From contig NC_133773.1 of the NCBI RefSeq assembly GCF_003597395.2, forward strand, positions 126,317,454 to 126,381,453: a stretch of 64,000 nt of DNA, read 5' to 3'. Each line of letters starts with the position of its first letter. Position 1 is the first letter of the stretch. Both the position numbers and the translations under genes were made by a program. Below are positions 1-11,352 of the stretch, piece after piece. This stretch comes from Chelonoidis abingdonii (lineage: Eukaryota; Chordata; Testudines; Testudinidae). Below the pieces are notes generated by a model that saw nothing but the letters and a program-made list of their open reading frames with translations, ran no database searches and had not been told where the DNA came from.

Positions 1-840
1 ACAAGCAATGTTTACACCAAATAGGGGAGCAGGTGCCAAAAAGTCTGGCTTTGCCCCCAAAAGGTGAGGTAATGCATATTGTTGTAGAATGCGTTCAACA
101 CTGAATGACAAAGGAAGAGGCCAGGGCAATACCAGTATGGCAAGTGATACAGGATGCAGACATGAACCCATTCTAACAGCAAGGTGTCAGCCAAACTTGG
201 CATGTCTTCAGTGGCTTGACCCTCTGGCTGAGTCAAAATCCAAATGAACTTCTTCCAAGGTATTAAAAAATCTATTTCCCCTTGTGAGGGTCTTCAGCCC
301 CAGCACTAAGGCCCTTTAAATTCAGCCCTTTGTTCAGGCTCCCAAATAACCCTTCTTGGGATTTATCTGTGGCCGGTAGGAGAACCCAGGCTGGTCAACT
401 ACTCCAGGTTCCAATACAGGGATCCTATGAACAGCAGCCACAAATTGCTTACTCCAATTCATCACTGCTATTTCTGTGAGCATTTTCCTACCAGGCCGCT
501 TTATCTCCAGCCCTATCTCAGGATCCAGCATCCTCAGGTTCATTCTCTCTCTCTCTCTCTTCTGCCCCTCATGTGCCCCTTCAATCTCAGTGTAAGTTAA
601 GCCAGCCATAAACCCTAGCTACTTATCTGTAGCCTTTCTGGCCAAAGGTACTTATCATGCACCTTTGGCCAGAAAGAAGCACCCTTCCTCACTCCTCTGG
701 TCCCAGCTAGAAATTTACTGAACTGCTAAGGCCCAGCAGTGCCTTTTATCTGAGCCTGCTGGTCACTAATTGTCTGCTTCCTTAAGGCTCTCTAGGCAGC
801 CCTGGAGGACCCACTTTCATTGCTCCATTCCTGTCACTTG
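1..840. other. Unclassified stretch at window edge
   Basis: I recognise no gene here. Open frames on the minus strand (12-236, 334-609) resemble no family I know. A short CT microsatellite lies at about 543-562 and a strong hairpin at 634-676. The stretch adjoins the 3' end of DIRS-A, so it may be an old dispersed repeat or LTR, but I cannot name it. Confidence 0.4.
634..676. repeat. Perfect 16-bp inverted repeat (hairpin)
   Basis: Arms at 634-649 (CTTTCTGGCCAAAGGT) and 661-676 are exact reverse complements with an 11-nt spacer. It may be an internal feature of an unrecognised repeat. Confidence 0.85.
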
Positions 841-899
841 CTGCTTCCTGGTGCAGGGGGTTTACTAGGATTGTGGAGAAGTAATACTGCTGTCTCAAC

Positions 900-1378
900 A
901 GTTGCATCTGCAGAAGAGGCCTGGACTATAGCATAATGTTTCATGAAGGTATGAATGGAGCTCCACATAACTGCCCTACAAATGTCTAGTATAGGTACTT
1001 ATTGAAGAGATGCTATTGAGGTTGCCTGTGCTCTCGTGGAATGGGCCCTCACCCTGGCCAGGGTAGGAATACACACCAGCTAGTAACAAAGAGTGATACA
1101 GCCAGAGAGCCACATAGAAAGTTGATGAATAGATACTGCTTGTACACATGATTGCTCCACTATAGGAACAAATAAACTAGGTGTCTTCCTAATTGATTTT
1201 GTTTTCTGCACATAGAACGTTAAAGCCCATCTGACGCTGAATGTGAAGTCTCCTCTGCACCTTGGAAACATGAGGTTTTGGAAGGTATAGTGGTAAGAGA
1301 ATAGGTTGATTTATGTGAAATTCAAAAACTACCTTAGGGATACATTTCAGGCGCAGTCAAAAGAAACCTTCTCCTTAT
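900..1378 (-). pseudogene. DIRS-A tyrosine recombinase, C-terminal part
   Basis: Minus-strand frames read IPKVVFEFHINQP (about 1345-1310), then VRWALTFYVQKTKSIRKTP, then LSMWLSGCITLCY, then HSTRAQATS and finally a HTFMKHYA block. These match the C-terminal half of DIRS tyrosine recombinases, which cut and rejoin DNA to integrate the circular cDNA. The last tyrosine is in the position expected for the nucleophile (inferred). There is at least one frameshift near 1340. The upstream half of the domain is missing because the ZMYM-like hAT begins at about 1380. Confidence 0.7.
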
Positions 1379-1379
1379 G

Positions 1380-3960
1380 AGAGAGAGGAGGCGGAGCCTC
1401 TTATGTACCTCTCTAGCACCCCTAGGAGCCTGGACTGATAAACACCAGCTTCTCAGGGAGCTTCCTGTTTCCTGCTGCTTCCCTGAACCCACTTGAGGAG
1501 AACAGACAGTCAACTGAAATAGTAGGAGTAGTTAGTCCCTTAAGACGCTGATATTTTCCCTCACTCAGGCCCCGCTACCAGCCTGCTTATTTGTCTCCTT
1601 CAGTTGAGTGTTGAGAGTCTCTTTAGCTGGCACAGAACAGCAGTCATGAGTGAAAGAAGAAAACGCCCTTCTGGGAATTAGCGCTTCCAGCCTCAGGAGT
1701 GCCCTCTGCAGGCTGGTGTACCACTTGCCGCTGGGCCTGAGTCCCTCCTGGACCTTGATGCCTCTTTCAGGCCGGAGTGCTGCCCTCTGGCTGTACTCCC
1801 ACAGATCTGGATCTCTCTCCCTGGGGAACCCCCACCCTCTATCCCCACCTCATCTTAGACTATGGCTAGTGCCAGTCTTGATCTAGCCCCCGTTCACTGG
1901 GGCAGACTGCAGTGTAAATGCCACTCATCACTGGCAAGGGGGGTTTGGACCTGCTTCCTCTGCCTTTGCCTACCCTTGGTCTGCCCTCTGCAACCCCAGT
2001 ACCCTTCTTTGGCCTTTAACAAGGCCTGTAGTCTGGGGGGTTTCTAGGCTGGAGCACCCCAGCTCCTCTGGCATTCCCCTAGCCCTGCTCCAGTCTTGGT
2101 TCTCTGCTTAGCTCCTAGCAGCCAGGCCCATCCCTCTCCACATCTAGAGAGAGAGAGAGACTTTGTGTGCGCCTGACCCACTGCCCTCTTATAAGGGTCA
2201 GCTGGGCCCTGATTGGGGCGGGGCCGCATCTGTAGCTGGTTTCCCAATCAACCAAGGCTTGCTGCTTTTCCTAGCAGCAGCGGTCTTACAGTCTCAGCCC
2301 TCTCGCAGGGCTGATTTCAAACCCTTCAGGGCAGGAGCAGGTGACCACCCCGCTACAGGCAGCATTCAGAAAAAGAAAGCAAGCAAAGGAAGCTTTTCTA
2401 TCTAAGCAGGAAGGAGCTCTCCTGAGATACATAGACACAAATATTCACAGTGAGCCTTCCGGCCCCAATGAGGATGTGAGTAGTGAGGAGATGCCTGATC
2501 TTCCAGTTAGACAGAATGGAGGTGACCTGGCAGCTACTGCAGCATCCATATCTCTATCTCAAAAGGATGTAATGATGCACATTCCTGAAGAAAAGTGTAG
2601 CTCAGAGAAGAGTGTGATGGAAGCGCAAGAAACAGCTGTTGCTGAGTTTAGTTCCTTAAGTCTAGATGATCCAGGACTGTGGACCCACTTGAGCAGTAGC
2701 CTGAGGGACTTCCTTGTACTGCATGGGCCACAGCAAGTGAAAAACTTCATGTTCCCCAAAGACAATTGAAAATAAAGTGTCCATCCAACACATTACTAGG
2801 TATGAAATCCCAGTTGTACAAAGTGGAAAGGCCATGCTTATGTACTCAAAAAAACCAGAATGCTGCATACTATTTGTTGTGCAAACTCTTTCCAGTCTAA
2901 TGCTGCAGCCACATTGTTCTACAGGAACAAAGGCCTGGAAAAATCTGGCTAAGAATCTGGTATGCCATAGAAGGCAGCAAATCACCAGAAAATATTCCAT
3001 AGGTGGAAAGAGCTGGAGATGAGACTAAGGTAAAGCCATCATAGATGATCAGCATCAAGAAAGATTGCATCAGAGTCTCTTTACTGGCAAAATGTTCTGA
3101 ACAGGCTCATTGCCATTGTGAGGAATGCTTGCTATCCAAACCTAGGGTGAGTTTTTCAAATGAGAGATTCAAAAAAGTTCTGAAGGATGCACAGACATTG
3201 CAGAGAACGTCACACTGAGCTATTTTCCACCCATTCAAGAATACAAGAATCACTGAAGAAGACGACATTTTGATTATGGCACGGATAATCCATCAAGACC
3301 CCAAAGAACAATTTAAAGTTGAATTCTTTAACCAGGTGCTAGATGTGCCAAACAGACAGTTGAAGACATTTCATGCAGCTCAAGGAACACAGCAGTTGTG
3401 GATGCTGTATAATATTCAAAGCTCCTCGCTATACCCGAAAAGACCTACAGCAGCAAAGCAGGCACTAGAGATAGTGTTGACACATGATGACATGCATGAT
3501 ATTGATGCAAGTATTTAGGTGATGAACTGAAGCCCTTTCACGATACGTTCAGCAGGATCAACTCCAAAGGCTGTCTAGAATATATGTTCCTAAATAGATA
3601 CATCCTCTTTCCAAAAGCTTTTGTTGCTCTGTGCATACTTTAACACTTTCTGTAACAGTTGCCAGTGGAGAATGCAGCTTCTCCAAGCTGAAGTTAATAA
3701 AAACATCTTGCTCCACAATGACACAAGAGAAGCTGGTTGGCCTTGCAACATCTCAATAGAGCATGAGCTGGCCCAGACGTGGACCTTCAGCAGGAAACAT
3801 TCAAATCTTGCAACCAAGAAGGCAGAAACCACCACTTTGATTATTCAAACAGATGAAAATCCAATGTTTTACTATGCAGACAAGAAAAGTTACATTTGCT
3901 GTTCAGGCATTTGAAAGTTAAGTGTTACTTAAAATTTTTGAACAAGGCATTTTAAGTTGT
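1380..3960 (+). mobile_element. ZMYM-like hAT transposon copy, decayed
   Basis: This plus-strand element interrupts DIRS-A. It starts at about 1380, where the DIRS recombinase frame breaks off, and ends at about 3920-3960; the termini could not be fixed and no target duplication was found. Its coding remnants are described in the pseudogene entry at 1646-3850. It is much shorter than a full copy because the central catalytic part is largely absent. Confidence 0.6.
1646..3850 (+). pseudogene. ZMYM/TTF-finger hAT transposase pseudogene with possible intron
   Basis: A start at 1646 gives MSERRKRPSG. The reading continues at about 2359 after a CTACAG acceptor with AAFRKRKQAKEAF, LSKQEGALLRYID and, near 2680-2768, a LRDFLVLHGPQQVKNFMFP block typical of ZMYM1/5-like hAT proteins. 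The frame then carries stops at about 2767 and beyond, with readable pieces (ASESLYWQNVL, about 3070-3100). After a large central deletion come EIVLTHDDMHDIDAS (about 3467-3512) and VTVASGECSFSKLKLIK (about 3648-3700), the hAT C-terminal dimerisation region. The 1676-2358 gap looks like an intron, but the donor is not a clean GT. Domesticated relatives exist in vertebrates; this copy is dead. Confidence 0.75.
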
Positions 3961-4029
3961 TAGTTCTCCTTTATTGGGGTAGATAGCAGAGCAGTACCAT
4001 AAGAAGAGTAGAACAGGAAGAAGGCAGAA

Positions 4030-4494
4030 TTGAGAGCTTTCAAAGTTTTGACCCGAGAGAGGGTATGGGGTCATGATTTGAGCTCCCCGCCTCATGTGCC
4101 AAAATGTTGTGGACTAGTTCAGTGTTATGAGAATGACTCCAGATTTGTCAGACTGTATCTTTCACAGAAGCAGTGGGATGGAAGGAAAGGGATACCTCAG
4201 GTGGTTTATGTAGGATAACAGAAAGAAATTTCCCCTGGAGTTCTGGCCCTGTGCTACTCTGAAACAGAAGGGGAACTTATTGTAAGTCTGGGAGATGAAC
4301 AGGTCCTAGGATGGTGTTCCCCACAAAGATTTTGTTCAGGATGGAACTGTGTATCTCCTATTTGTGGTCTGTGCCAAAGTGCTTGCTGAGATTGTCTTCT
4401 AGAGAGTTCTGTGCATGCTGTAGATATGTTGCTGAGGCTGTGATGTGGTTCCTTATGTACCACTTCCATGAACTTATTGCTTCTATACATAGAA
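4030..4494 (-). pseudogene. DIRS-A RNase H end and linker
   Basis: Reading right to left, frames give ATYLQHAQNSLEDNLSKHFG (about 4435-4375) and SSILNKIFVGNTILGPVHL (about 4345-4285). These match the segment after RNase H in DIRS pol (usually AYLPG.QNSLADHLSRHF). A stop follows DHK. Further down, RYPFLPSHCF is compatible with the RNase H-recombinase linker. The similarity fades below about 4120 and the rest to 3960 is unassigned. Confidence 0.65.
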
Positions 4495-5262
4495 CAATGA
4501 TACTCAGACCTCAGTGGCCCAGGAGCCAAATTAACAATCAACTTTACCCAAAAGAGCCACAGTAGTGTGAATTTATTGTTTCATTTACTATAGTACTACT
4601 ATATAGATTCATATTTAAACTGTATGACAGGGGAAATATTTAATTTATATAATCTCATTTAGTCAACCCTCTATTGGGAGGAGAGATAGCTCAGTGGTTT
4701 AAGCATTAGCCTGCTAAACCCTGTGCTCTGAGTTCAATCCTTGAGGTGGCCACTGAGAGATCTGGGGCAAAATCAATACTTGGTCCTGATACTGAAGGCA
4801 GGGAGCTGGACTCAATGACCTTTCAAGGTCCCTTCCAGTTCTAGGAGATAGGTATATTTCCTATTATTTATCCAGCTCACCATGGTAACCGGACAAACAG
4901 CACACATAGGCCAAAAGAGGATGCTCTCTCCTGTGGCCACTAGATGGCACCGTAGCATTGCACTTTCCCATTCTCCAGTTTATCCAGATTTTTGATGATC
5001 AGATCTGGCCCTGGTTCCAATTTGATTGGATAAATGGGGTTTTGCAGAGTGTATATATATTATTCTCACAGCAAAATGACTGATGAAGTATTATTTTATC
5101 ACCTACAGTTGCTTAATAACATAGTAAAAACATCCTGATTGGTTAATAATTTAGACTGGTTAATAACTGACTCACACAGTGTTTTAATATGTGCTGCAAA
5201 GAGCTTCAGGAGACACATTAAAGAGCTGCTTGCAGCTCGTGATCTCAGTCTGAGTATCACTG
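4495..5262. mobile_element. Non-autonomous hAT element inserted in DIRS-A RNase H
   Basis: Termini match as inverted repeats: CAATGATACTCAGAC at the left and, in reverse complement, CAGTGATACTCAGACTGAG at the right. Flanks are ACATAGAA (4487-4494) and CCATAGAG (5263-5270), a probable 8-bp hAT duplication with two changes. There is no coding capacity. The element was later hit by a SINE (4676-4870). Removing it with one flank copy restores the DIRS RNase H reading frame, which confirms the boundaries. Confidence 0.8.
4676..4870 (+). mobile_element. tRNA-derived SINE with CR1-like tail (Cry I type)
   Basis: The head contains a pol III A box (ATAGCTCAGTGG, 4686-4697) and B box (AGTTCAATCC, 4731-4740). 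The tail (GGACTCAATGACCTTTCAAG, about 4807-4826, continuing GTCCCTTCCAGTTCTA) resembles the 3' end of CR1 LINEs, whose reverse transcriptase is thought to mobilise these SINEs. It lies within the hAT at 4495-5262, so it is younger than that hAT. Confidence 0.9.
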
Positions 5263-5423
5263 CCATAGAGTACGAGATTTCACTCCAGCTTGTTTGTTTA
5301 TATAGAAGACAGTTGTCATGTTGTCTGACATTATTTGTAGGGTTGGTGGCCTGCCCTTAATTTTAGGAGACTGATATGCAACATGGACATACGATATGCA
5401 CATGAACTCCTGAGGAGTTCATG
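5263..5423 (-). pseudogene. DIRS-A RNase H core fragment
   Basis: On the minus strand 5345-5270 reads NMTTVFYINKQAGVKSRTL, the conserved DNTT..FYINKQGGA.S block of DIRS RNase H. Upstream of it TPQEFMCISYV (about 5417-5385) continues from DIRS coding on the far side of the MITE at 5424-5786. At least one stop is present. The fragment ends at the target site of the hAT at 4495-5262. Confidence 0.75.
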
Positions 5424-5786
5424 CAGGGCTGTCCCTAGCTATTTTGGGGCCCTATGCAGCCCTCCGTGGGGGGGTATGTGTGTGGGCCCTAGGCCTCCAC
5501 GGGGGGGCTGGTTTAGGGGGCAGGGAGGAACCACCCTTCAGCACTTACTGGTGGCACGGCTGGGACTGGGTTGCTGCACTTCCCATCGCCAGTGAATGCA
5601 GGCCCAGCCCTCAGGGGAGTGGGAGTGGGGGTGGGGCTGAGGCGGAGTGTGGGTGGGAAGAGGCAGGGTTTGGGCAGGGCAGGGGCTGGAGCAGCACGCA
5701 GCTATGTAGAGCACCAGGAAATTTGGGTCACCAAACCTGATGCCCTGCGCAGCTGCGTACTTTGTGTATGGGTAGGGACGGCCCTG
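5424..5786. mobile_element. hAT MITE (363 bp) with 8-bp duplication
   Basis: Left end CAGGGCTGTCCCTAGCT and right end (reverse complement) CAGGGCCGTCCCTACCC form terminal inverted repeats. Target duplication AGTTCATG (5416-5423) / AGTTCACG (5787-5794) has one change. The interior is GC-rich and non-coding; the long open frames there on the plus strand are compositional. Confidence 0.88.
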
Positions 5787-5794
5787 AGTTCACG

Positions 5795-6790
5795 TGCCTT
5801 GCGCAGGGTGACTGCCCAAAGGGACTCTCCCTCTTAGGAAGGATACATCTGTGATTATGTTTGCATTGGACATGGGTAGAAGGAAAGGGACTCTTCCATG
5901 CACTTGTTCCAGATTCATTCATCGTACAAGAGAAGCCATGACCTTGGCGGGAATTATTTCCTTGGTGTTCATTTGTCTCTGTCTGGTAAGTAAACAGAGT
6001 GGAGCCAGACCTGTAGGCAATAGAGGTGAAACCTGGAAAATGGTGTCATGTAAGTATACAAGGCCATGTGGCCTAGTCGAGAAAGGCAGACTTGATGGTG
6101 GTTTGAGGTCTGAGAGTGACTTATTCTGTCAGGCTGTTCATGGCCTGGAATCTGTCCATAGGGAGGTAGGCCTTTACTGAGGTTCAGTCTAGGCGTCCTC
6201 CTATAAGATTTAGTATTTTTGTGGGAGTTGAAGTAGATTTTCTGTTTACACAGTTTCCTAAGGATGCCAGAAGGGGGACAAGGATAGCGTTGCCAACTGA
6301 TCCTCTTGGTTGGATCTATCCATTAGGAGCCAGTCATCCAGATACAGGAAGATGCTTTAGCTGTTTCATCTCAACTGGGCTGCCACCTCTGAGAGGACTT
6401 TCATGAAGGCTCTGGGTGCTGCTCAAACGGAATTACCATGAACTGGTAGTGGTCTTGTCCCACCAGGAATCTGAAGATATGAATGTTGACGTGAAAGCAA
6501 GCATCTCTCACTGATGAACCATGTGCCTTTTCCAGAGAGTGGATTATTGATGCCAGTTTAACCATAAAAAAATTTGATTTGCGAATAAAGATATTCAGCT
6601 GATGCAGGTCAACAATGTGGTCTCCATCCTCTTTTTTTGGGCGGGGGGGACTATGAAATATGGGCAGTATTGATGCTGAGGTGGCACTTGATCTATAGCC
6701 CCTTGCGGTAGGAGAAATTCCATCTGGAGGAGGGCTTTCTCCTTGTGAGAGTGGTCCCTGAAGAGGGGCCAAGCCCCTGGAAAAATCCCT
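5795..6790 (-). pseudogene. DIRS-A reverse transcriptase
   Basis: Minus-strand motifs in order: FRDHSHKEKALLQMEFLLPQ and GAIDQVPPQH (about 6765-6690), PKKEDG and VDLHQLNIFIRKSNFFMVKL (6635-6550), VGQDHYQFMVIPFE (about 6460-6420), then the catalytic IFLYLDDWLLMDRSNQ (about 6352-6305) with both palm aspartates kept, and further pieces to 5795. The match is to DIRS reverse transcriptases (PILDLRRLN, YLDDWLL). Frameshifts separate the segments, so it is inactive. It is followed on its 3' side by the MITE at 5424 and RNase H. Confidence 0.8.
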
Positions 6791-6898
6791 CTCTGCCCCC
6801 CAGGCGTCAGAAGCTGTGAGCCCCAGCTGCCAGGCTCCGTGGTAGGAGTGCCAAGCAGTGGAAGCCCCCATCCAGTGGTTCCTGACCCCCTCCCTTGG

Positions 6899-9800
6899 CA
6901 ATGTTCCCTCTAATTTTTTCCATCTATGTGTGGAATGAATTTTATTATGTGCAGCACGAATATCGAGGTAATGTGAGGATGTGCGTCACCAGTAGAAACA
7001 AAAAACCTAGGTATAATATATATTTTTAAAAGGTTACCATGAAGAAGAAGAAAGAATATTAAAACAAGGGATAATTAACAAGGTGCACTGATTACGATGT
7101 TTATTTAATATGAAATCAAATAAAAAGAAAATTAACACTGCAAATTTTTCAGTAGCTATTTAGAATCTTACATGTATCTATTCGTTTGAGGCATAAAATA
7201 AAATTATCCATTTTCTTGACACAGAAAACAAAATATTTTATCATTAGTATTGATGCATGAAATAATTGTTATGGTTTCTTTATGCTTGAAATTAAAGATT
7301 ACATCTCTTGGCTTGACACAAAATATTTTTTTCTCTAGTGTCTTTATGTATGCTATATCTGTATCTATACATATATTCCCTTTTGTTGTGACTTGTGACA
7401 CATAAAATTAAACATTCTTTTGTTCTGACACATGAAAGAAATTACTTTAGGAGACCACTAATCAATGTAATGGATTGAGACCCCGAGCCAGTAGTTGGCA
7501 GGCTAGATGATGGGGCAGATACTTGCCACTGGTCATGAACCTTTCCTCTTCTGTCTTTACCACTCTTTCAGTGTTTATATACAGTGTCAAAGTTTACTTC
7601 TCCACCACTTGAAGTGTGAAATTTGATCTTCATTAGCATATCCAGGTGATCTTCTTTCGATCTGTTTCATGATTTAGTTTTGATATTATTCATAAGGATA
7701 AAGCCACGCTCACAGTCAGCACTGGAAGCTTGAAAGGTTGCAGATATATCCACCAGCTGTAAAACTACACTGTACTGTTCTGAATTTTGTAGACTGAAAG
7801 TCATCATTTCCTGGAAATTTGTCATCAACTTTGCTTCATGTTTCTCCACAATTACATATTTTTAATCATTGTACTGGCTCACAATGAACTCTTCCTCCTC
7901 CATGGTATTTTGAGCAGATGACTTCACTTGACTAAGGTCCAAAATGTTTCTGTATTTGTTAACTAGCTTGCTAATGTTTTCAGTGCCAAAATCATAACTG
8001 ATTTGCTGTGATGAAGGTGAGGCAAAGTCAAAAGCTGCTCATTCATTTAGTTCCTTTTCTGGAAACCTTTGATTCAGATGATCACACAATAGGGATATGA
8101 AACATAGAATAGATTAATCGCTGAATTGTTCATCTCTTGTGCTTGATGCAATTAGATTTTTCACATTGTTGCTCCAAGAGACTGTTTCTTCGAGACAATG
8201 TCCTCTTATCTTGTGGATCTGGGTCCTTGCTAACAGTATAGCTTCAACTGTTATTAAAGAGTTCTTCTGAAAGCATTTGGTCAGTTCTGCTAATTCATAT
8301 AGGACATTATTTAATGAAGTTAGATTGATATGGTAATTAGTATCAGAGAATTTATTCAGGCAGTACTTTGCTATTGGGTTATTATTTTCTGAGATTTGAT
8401 GTTCAAAGTATCTAAGAAGGGTCTCATAATTGTTCATCAAAGCACTTACAGCAAAATGTTTAGATAGCCGCCTCACTTCATTAAGAGGTTTAAATAGTCT
8501 CATTTTCTGTGACATTTGCCATTTTCTCAAAGTGTCCTCTTTGGACTGAGGATCAGCAGAAGACTGTATAAATGGTCTCCAAAAGTGTCTCTATTTTCTT
8601 CATCATTGGTACTTTGTTCCATGCATCGACTGACCCCAGATCTTTTCGATGGGCCACACAGTGTTGTTCTATTAAATATGGAATGCACTGCTTGACTTGT
8701 GTGGCAACACCATTGTTTTTCCCTAGCATGACAGAAGCACCATCTGAAGTGAACATGTTCATTTTCATCATGTCCAGTTTATTCACAGTGTAGAAATCTT
8801 TTATAGCATCTATAATAGCTTGCGCATTACAAGTATATAATTTAATAATTTCATCAAACACTGTCTTATGCACTGCAGATGCTGCAGCTCTGAATTTAAA
8901 GTAAATTATAAGCATCTTGTTAATGGAAATATCTGTTTTTTCATCAATAATAAGTGGATGATAGGAAGACAGGCGAGTCTTCAACATGATTTCTGCATGG
9001 ACTACACTGTTGATTGACTCCAAAAACTCAAAAGCATAGTTTTTGCTACACCAGCTCGCTGGTACATGCAGATACTTTGCCATGTGATCATTTATATTTT
9101 GCACAGAGTTCATGGAGCTGTTCATTTGTAGCGCAAGCAAAACACTGTCTATGAGAATTTTTATTTCTTCTGGCTTTGAACATTGTCTTTCCATCAGTTC
9201 CAGTCTCTTCTGTCTGGCATTAGTGGTTTCTAATAGAATACTTTGCAAGTTAAATCCCAGTGGGCGAGAATTTATGCTTCTAAGAATATGTACAGCAGAT
9301 TCATGACCTTTGCTTGATAAATGCCTCTTCATGTAGTCCAACTTCCATCCATCTTCCCATTTCTTTCTTGTACAGAAGTCACTGGATATTCTAGCTTCAG
9401 CATAAATTTTGCAGATCGAGCCCACATCAGCAGTGTCCTGGAATATTTTCCTCAGTTGTACATGAATCTTGCCTCTAGATTGTTGAGATTCTGTTTTTGA
9501 CTATTTCATCCAGCCACTCTCCTTTGAACATGAGGCAGCATTTCTTCTTAGGATTTGCCTCTTAGCTGGTTGAGGCTGTTTGCCTTCGTTTACATGTGCC
9601 TGTTAAAAGGAGCAGAAGGAGGTGATATACTCTGCTTTTTAGGAAAAAATCATGGAGCATGTATATAACTGATATTAAAAAGGCAACTGCTCCTGTTGCT
9701 TTGCCAAGGCTGAATCAGGAAAGTAGAACTGAAGATGAAGCCTGAACTGACAGGGATTGGGATAGATGTTTTAAATTGTTTTCAGCTAATGGTTAAATGT

Positions 9801-10300
9801 TATTTAATGGGGTCTGAACACTTTTTGTTTGCAAAATTTAGGCAAATGAAACTAATGTGACCTGCGATTCTTAGCACTGTCTACTATTAAAATCATTACT
9901 TTTTCTGCTTCATAAAACTTGCCATGACAAACCAAGAAGCCTCATTATTATTTTGTATATATTTCTAAGGCAATCAGCACCACAACACCGTTTTGTTTAT
10001 AACACGGCCAGTCCCTTGAGGAACCAAGTTCACAGTCTATCACATTCAATAATAAGGCTGCATATATTTAACAGAAAAATAATCCAGTTGTAGCTTGCTT
10101 CCCAAGGCATGCAGCCGTGGCTAGTCCACAAATGAATTATGAGTCAGAAGAACACCATTAAATAAATTAGTTTAAAATCATGCTCTAGAGGAAGGCAGAC
10201 TGGCTCAGTCCAGTTTGCCTCTATTCAGCACACATACACACCCCTTCTATTTTCTCTCTCTTTGCTGCGCTAAAATTGACAGCAAAAAAACAATGAACCC
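6899..10300 (-). mobile_element. hAT transposon with KIAA1586-like transposase, inserted in DIRS-A
   Basis: The element separates the DIRS-A pol start (10330) from its reverse transcriptase (6790). Its left end is probably at 6899 (CAATGTTCCCTCTAATTTTT, a terminus I associate with this turtle family). The right end lies somewhere in 9600-10330 and I could not find the matching inverted repeat. The transposase occupies 7440-9600. The 6790-6898 segment is GC-rich and unassigned. Confidence 0.65.
7440..9600 (-). pseudogene. hAT transposase pseudogene (KIAA1586-like family)
   Basis: Reading right to left: a basic start KKKCCLMFKGEWLDEIV (about 9560-9510), a frameshift, then a 290-codon open frame (9425-8553) containing DEKTDISINKMLI, a FTSDGASVMLGKNNGVATQV block and HCVAHRKDL, the RNase H-fold core of hAT transposases. 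After a frameshift near 8550 comes KPLNEVRRLSKHFAVSALM (8480-8425) and a 138-codon frame. The C-terminus DISATFQASSADCERGF, then ILMNNIKTKS (7750-7667) is the hAT dimerisation motif. About 700 codons in total with only a handful of stops or frameshifts, so it is one of the less decayed genes in the window. It resembles the vertebrate KIAA1586-type proteins; that assignment is from memory. Confidence 0.8.
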
Positions 10301-11070
10301 TATAACAAGGCGTTGCGGGGGCGGGGACGGGACTCAGTTGTGTAGCTGGAATGTGTAGCCAGGCATTGTTGTTATCCTCCAGTTGTGGGTGAAAAGGGTG
10401 AGGTGACCACCAAAGTTTTTGGGGGTGGTAGAGAATGGCATCAATATGGGTACATGGTTTGCAAGTGTCCCATGAAAGTAATCCCTGGTTAGTGGATGGG
10501 GCTGAACATCTCTAATTGTGGTGGAGGAAGCTGTATATCTATGCTTTTGTACCCTCTGATGTTTGCATGGTGATTCATAAGGGCACTGGTGGTAGAACAG
10601 CTGAGGGAGAAGTTTTGGCTCATACACCTGTTTGTGATGTTTTTTTCTTCAGGCCAAGGTATAAATGCCCACGGAGTATAAAGACTCATCAGTCCTTCAT
10701 TGAATAGTTTAAACTCAGCAAAGGGCAAGTCCTCAGTTGGTATTCTGGACCCCCCTAGGGAACCCCAAGGAGTGAAGCCAAGATTCACGCTTCATCACTA
10801 TAGCTAGAGCTATATTTCTAGCTGTGGTATCAGCTGTGTCCACTGCAGCTTGAATAGCGGTGTTAGCTACCACTTTCCCTTCATCAATGAGGGCTTGGAA
10901 TTTGGTCCTATCCTTTTGAGGGAGTTTGTCTTTGAACTCCAAGACTTTGGAGTACTTTGTGAAATGATATTTTGCTATCTGGGCCTGATAGTTAGCTATT
11001 CTGGAAGCTGGTGGAATAAAGTAGCTTCCTTCCTAGAACCTCCAGGCATTTAGGACCCTTGTCTGCAGGC

Positions 11071-11352
11071 ATAGGTGCTAGAGCATCCATGGAAAAAAAT
11101 AGTGGATGCTCAGCACCAGCCAGCTGCAGCTCTTCGGCGGCACCACTGATCAGCTGTTTTGTGGCTGGGGGAGAGGCTTGGGAGAGGGTGGAGAGCAGTG
11201 AGCAGTGGGTGGGCAGGGGCGTTGGGAGGGAGCGGAGTGGGGGTGGGAAGAGGCAGAGTGATGGCAAGGCTTTGGGGGAAGGGGCGGAGTGGGGGTGGAG
11301 CCTCAGGGCGGAGTGGGGTAGAGCACCCCTGGGATAAAATAAAAAGCGCCTA
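11071..11352. mobile_element. Non-autonomous hAT element in DIRS-A gag
   Basis: Left end ATAGGTGCTAGAGCATCCAT and right end GTAGAGCACCCCTGG...AAAGCGCCTA match a common turtle family whose ends read CATAGGCGCC...GGCGCCTATG. The body is GC-rich (AGCGGAGTGGGGGTGGG). Gag coding on both sides (KLQPPKAIP at the right, ADKGPKCLEV at the left) is continuous in family terms. I see no clear 8-bp duplication, so the exact ends are approximate. Confidence 0.7.

Noticed and set aside
4686..4740. tRNA gene suggested by A and B boxes
   Set aside because: The head is followed by a SINE body and CR1-like tail and cannot be folded as a complete tRNA by eye; same family occurs at 19599 and 59463.
5444..5837. 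Overlapping 70-98 codon plus-strand frames
   Set aside because: They fall in a GC-rich hAT MITE with clear termini and duplication.
10011..10020. TCCCTTGA as the right-hand duplication of the hAT at 6899 (left TCCCTTGG)
   Set aside because: The adjacent bases do not match the left terminus as an inverted repeat, so the match is probably chance.
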